In this document: piece by piece, positions 60,219-64,000 of the stretch
How positions within the stretch are numbered: position 1 is the stretch's first letter
Layout of the letters: the number at the start of each line of letters is the position of its first letter
DNA from: Neopestalotiopsis rosae
Lineage: Eukaryota > Ascomycota > Sordariomycetes > Amphisphaeriales > Sporocadaceae
NCBI GenBank assembly: GCA_023078685.1
Contig: JALGAS010000006.1
Coordinates: 1,550,001-1,614,000, forward strand
Direction: 5' to 3'
Length of the DNA stretch: 64,000 bases
Position numbers and translations under genes: made by a program
The notes under the pieces: generated by a model
The model's input: the letters and a program-made list of their open reading frames with translations, nothing else
Told to the model about the DNA's origin: nothing
Database searches by the model: none

Positions 60219-62084
60219 ACGACCAACTTTGGCTAGTCAACAGCCACTTTACGACCGAAGGAAAAGAGGCGGACATGAATTTCTTTACATCTAATGAGCG
60301 AAACTTTGCATATATGGTGCTATTAGGCATTTGCATATAGACGGACCAACAGGGGCATCAAAATCTGCTTCTAGGCATCGCGCGATACCCATTTCTAGCG
60401 TTCTGTTATTGGCGTTTCCTGCGGTATGAGACAATTTTTCTCTGCCGGCCATAATATCTGGGGCATGGGAGTTTTACAGGAGTTCAAACGACATTGAATG
60501 ATTTTGGATTTCTTTTCTTTACTACTATTTTCTCAAATTATCATAGCCAGATCATCCAGCTTACCTGGCACGATTTTTTTGCCCTGCGGAATGCCAAATC
60601 ACATTTCAAGATGTCCAACTTTGTTATCATTATTCGCAAGGTGAACATTGAATGAAGACGGAATGGGAGATAAAAGGTCTCCCAGACAAATTGTTCTGAG
60701 CATGTTGCGCAACGCGCCAAATCATATCGATCAATGGTCAAGCCTGGGACGAACGGATGATCTTGGATCCAACTAATTAGGAATAATTGCTCACTAGTTC
60801 AATGATCGGCAGTAGTCATATATTATGAATTCTAGAACGGTTTCGGCAAACCCAAGAGTAAAAGATGTCTCCTCAACATTCATGGAACTTGAATACCCAA
60901 TGCCACCCTTTCTTTATGGAAATATGGCATAGTGGCACAAACTGTCACAAGGTTTGTACGCATGCAATGTGATACGGGTGTACAAACACCATCACACCAC
61001 ATATTTCACTAAAAAACCGCAGTGGCCATAATTGCCTTCTTACCTTCTTTCTCCGCCCTGATGGAAAAGCTGTCCATAATTTACCCGCCCTCGCACACAC
61101 TCGCACACGGTGAGGGCGTCTCGGACTGTGCCACGTGTAATATCTGTCCTGTCTTGTTTGGCAGTTTGCCCACCTACCCAGCCTTGCTTATTGTTTCCGT
61201 TGGGTCCGATGGTTGTTGGTGCGTGTGTGTATGTATGTTGCGTTGAGTTTCGATCTCGAGGCCCCTGTCGCTGTCGCCAGAGATCGCGGCCGCGGTTGTC
61301 GGTTTTTACTGCTCCTGACAGCTGGACACCATTATACCGGAGAGTAAAAATAGTGAGGCGGGGGTGATGTGCACGCTGCAGTCTGCTTACTTCATTCCGT
61401 TTCTCTTTTTTTCCTTCTTTTCGACATTTGCATACGACGTTCCCCCTTGGCCGTGCTTGGGAGTGGCCGGCAATATGATCATCCATGGCGAAACGGACTT
61501 ATTTTCCATCGACCATGGACCTGGAAGGACATTTGCACCGTTTTGGGTAATCAAGTCGTGTTTTCTGCCTCATCTTGCCTATAGTATTTCTTTTCCCTTA
61601 CTATCTTGAGACTCGATACAGATACATGGTAGAATTCTCGGGTTCGGGTTTCTGCGTTACAAATTCTCGGACAATATCTAGACTCCCGTTGTTTCCCCCA
61701 TCGCGATCGGCCAGACGTCTCTCCCACCATTTGAATGACTCTGGTTTTCTGGTTTGCCCGGTCCAATTGAGCGATCAGCAGACTTTGACCGAACTTGTTG
61801 AGGTAACCAGGAGGACATGGCTATTGCTCCCAATCGTTTGTTTTGTCAGCGGAAGATGAGAAGCAGGATGCTTCCCAGTGAGAAGAGGGAGGCGTCCGAT
61901 GTGAGTGATTTCAAGTAACGCTTCCCAATCGTGTCCGATCTATTGGTCTTCGGTAGAAGAGCCCCCAAACATACAACAAGAAGCTTGTGGCTGTGCTGAG
62001 CCTCCTCATGTCAGGACTCGTGTGATGTACAAAGTGGTACCGCAACACTGATTCAAGTCGTCTGTGTAGCAGAGGATTCCAGTT

Positions 62085-62112
62085 GGGGGGGGGGGGGGGG
62101 GGGGGGGGGGGG
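62085..62112 (+). repeat. Poly-G tract (28 nt)
   Basis: Twenty-eight consecutive G residues. A tract like this can form a G-quadruplex on the plus strand and is hard to sequence, so its exact length is uncertain. Confidence 0.85.
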
Positions 62113-62697
62113 TGTCATTTGCATCACCGGTGCACAATCGAAGAGCCGCGGTGGGTCGCGCCTTTTGCTTACTGCCTCCGATTTGCCCCTTTTTCTGTGA
62201 TACCTCTACAGTTGGACTCTGAGCAGTGGGCTGGACAGCAAGTTTCTTCGCTTTCACCACTCCATGATCTTGCATGTAGAGGCCTGTATCACGAAGAGGA
62301 TTCTTCTCCTGACCGCTTTGCCCAATGGACAAGAGAAGCAGTCAAAGCGAAACCGTCCCATTTAACTTTTCGCCTCGTCTTTTCAGTAGAAGCCCGCATG
62401 GACCTTGTTATCAACATTGAGAAACTATTGTGTCACGGCAGGGCAGTTACCCGGGCCAGTCAACTTCTTTTTTGTGAAACTCAAAGGACGTCCGACGTTT
62501 CCCAACCCGGCCCGCAGATCATCCCTTAACCCTCCGGAAAACTGGGACCACCGGATATCGCTTGAACATGAGCCCCGGCCGTACAATGGGTTCAAAGCAG
62601 CAGCACGGTGACATTGCCGGGGGCTCAAGGAACAGATTAGTAAACCCCAATCCTAGGCTCCTCCCCCCTTTGATACTATCAGAAACCGGACTTTGAA

Positions 62698-62720
62698 GGG
62701 GGGGGGGGGGGGGGGGGGGG
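62698..62720 (+). repeat. Poly-G tract (23 nt)
   Basis: Twenty-three consecutive G residues on the same strand, 585 bp after the first tract. The sequences flanking the two tracts are not similar, so they are not copies of one element. Confidence 0.85.
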
Positions 62721-63413
62721 CAGTTGTCTTCGTGGCTAGTAGCAGTGGAGAGTGGTTTCTGTCCTCCCCAAAGTCTACCGTTATGGCCAATTTTTCTCTT
62801 ATGACTCTGGAGGGTTTGATCCGGAGAAACAATCTCCAACAGGTAGCCAGATTATTACGCTGAGATGGGCAAAAAGATGATGAGCTCTCCCGGCTGGTCT
62901 GACACCTGGAGGGGCCCTGAAAGGCAGATGAATCAGCACAGCATGGCACAGTTTGTCATTTGGACCACGACAAGTGTCACTCACTTACATGCAGGTACAC
63001 GACCTCGCTCTCGCTCGCGTAATGTCACGGCAGCCTAAGCTAGAGATGCTGAGATATGTTCCACATCTACTGGCAAGTGTGGGTAGTCACATGAAGGGCA
63101 AAGTCCCGTCATTGCTCATGGTCGCAAGTACAATGTGCACATGGATAGAGCAGAGTCCAGATTCTTTTTCTCAAAAGAATGATATCTCATTGTATAAAAC
63201 AGCGCAACGTCTGGCTATTCAAAAGAAGATCGACGTTGCGCTCAATTTCTAAAAACTCTTATGTCTTGGCTTTAAACCCTTTGAACTCCCATTGTATGCA
63301 GACGGACCTCTCTCCTTACGCTTGAGGGGTATTGACAGTCATGATTATTGTCACAATATTTATACAATCCCGAGCACATTTTGTAAAGCCTTGAGAAAGA
63401 TCATTACAATCCT

Positions 63414-64000
63414 CTACCTCCACGGCTGAGATCCACGCTGAGACTCGGCGTCCTCATCGTATCTATAACTTGGCCCAGGACGAGGCGCCTGGTTAGGCAT
63501 GGTTCTTGTGCTAGCCGAGGTACCTGGGCGGGCGACATATTCGTCTTCCCTCGGGATCGGGGACACCGGGGCCGTCATGTTCCTTTGCAGAGGAAACTGT
63601 GGTCGGTTCGGCGAATAGAGGGGTCCCGTGGCACTTCTCATGGGCGACATTGGCGGGCCATTGAAGTCGCCCCTGTTGGGTGCCGGTCCGCGGGCCGAGA
63701 ATTGTGAGGGTGCAGGGCTGGCCCGGCCATTTGCTCTACCATCATTGAATGCACGTCCGGGGCCGTTAGAGCGGATGGAAGGAGCCGTGCTGTCGCCGGA
63801 TGGCGTCCTGCCCGAATGACCAGGACGGAAAGCCGAAAAGTTGGATGGAGCTGGGCTGGAGCGACCGTTGCCACCGTCGTTGAAGTTGGGCGGTGCCGGT
63901 CTCGCTAGAGGTCCGGGTGCACTGGAGAAAGTGGAAGGAGCAGGACTAGCACGGCCGCCAAAGTCCTCGTCAAACATTGGCAGAGTTGGCTCGCGTGAAG
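63414..64000 (-). CDS. 3' end of a protein with SPAPS repeats (5' part outside window)
   Basis: Family not recognised. The frame is open to the right edge on the minus strand and stops at 63414; the visible part is about 195 codons. It is rich in Pro, Ser, Gly, Arg and Asn and looks disordered. A block of the form F-N-D-G...GR(A/S)SPAPSxFS recurs: the cores RASPAPSTFS, RSSPAPSNFS and RASPAPSQFS begin about 9, 39 and 85 residues after the visible methionine at 63977. A weaker copy, ARPAPPNFND, lies between the first two. SP sites suggest phosphorylation. Tails of this kind occur on fungal membrane and cell-polarity proteins, but the domain that would identify the gene is off the window. The methionine at 63977 is internal, not the start. 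Confidence 0.6.
   Translation of the reverse strand, partial: SREPTLPMFDEDFGGRASPAPSTFSSAPGPLARPAPPNFNDGGNGRSSPAPSNFSAFRPGHSGRTPSGDSTAPSIRSNGPGRAFNDGRANGRASPAPSQFSARGPAPNRGDFNGPPMSPMRSATGPLYSPNRPQFPLQRNMTAPVSPIPREDEYVARPGTSASTRTMPNQAPRPGPSYRYDEDAESQRGSQPWR

Larger units (their letters stand above)
60219..63413. other. 3.2 kb spacer with two poly-G tracts
   Basis: Lies between the 3' ends of the photoreceptor gene (+) and the right-edge gene (-). It has G28 and G23 runs but no gene I can support. Short frames around 61.0-61.9 kb and 62.0-63.3 kb show no domain, and several run through the homopolymers. Confidence 0.5.

Noticed and set aside
61040..61486. 148-codon minus-strand frame in the right spacer
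   Set aside because: Low-complexity charged composition, no domain, and no coding support on either side.

Overview
This window is nuclear DNA of a filamentous ascomycete, most likely a Sordariomycete (perhaps Hypocreales). The grounds are many short introns (about 47-110 bp) with GTRNGT-type donors and CTRAY-type branch sites, long gene-poor spacers, a short single-LOV VIVID/ENVOY photoreceptor, and a C2H2 regulator carrying a fungal-specific transcription factor domain. The exon models below were built by hand from splice signals and reading-frame phase.

Layout. 0-7.5 kb: the 3' end of a Gln/His-rich gene (+), a phytanoyl-CoA dioxygenase-like enzyme (-), and a secreted GH55 exo-beta-1,3-glucanase with seven exons (-). 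7.5-12.8 kb: a gene-poor spacer. 12.8-25.1 kb: a two-finger C2H2 transcription factor (+) and a UFD4/TRIP12-type HECT ubiquitin ligase (+). 26.6-44 kb: a run of accessory metabolism genes. These are an alpha/beta hydrolase ending in a peroxisomal-type AKL tripeptide, a Sulfotransfer_4-type protein with a C-terminal membrane tail, an MFS exporter, a secretory-pathway arylsulfotransferase, an acyl-CoA thioesterase, a cytochrome P450 and an F-box protein. No polyketide synthase, NRPS or terpene synthase is present, so this is not a classical biosynthetic cluster. 44.7-55.1 kb: housekeeping genes. These are the E1-alpha subunit of branched-chain keto acid dehydrogenase (+), the 30.4 kDa (NDUFS3) subunit of complex I (-), and the CCR4-NOT ubiquitin ligase NOT4 (+). 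NOT4 appears able to end in two ways. 55.1-59.5 kb: a spacer leading to the VIVID/ENVOY-type blue-light receptor (+). 60.2-64 kb: a spacer with two poly-G tracts, then the 3' end of a gene with SPAPS repeats (-).

I found no transposon, CRISPR array, rRNA or convincing tRNA gene, and no clearly new multi-gene system. The observations most worth following are the two possible C-termini of NOT4, a tandem GATA/GATC element at 28.47-28.51 kb, the AKL-tagged hydrolase next to two unrelated sulfotransferase families, and a GATCGA motif in the promoter of the photoreceptor gene.
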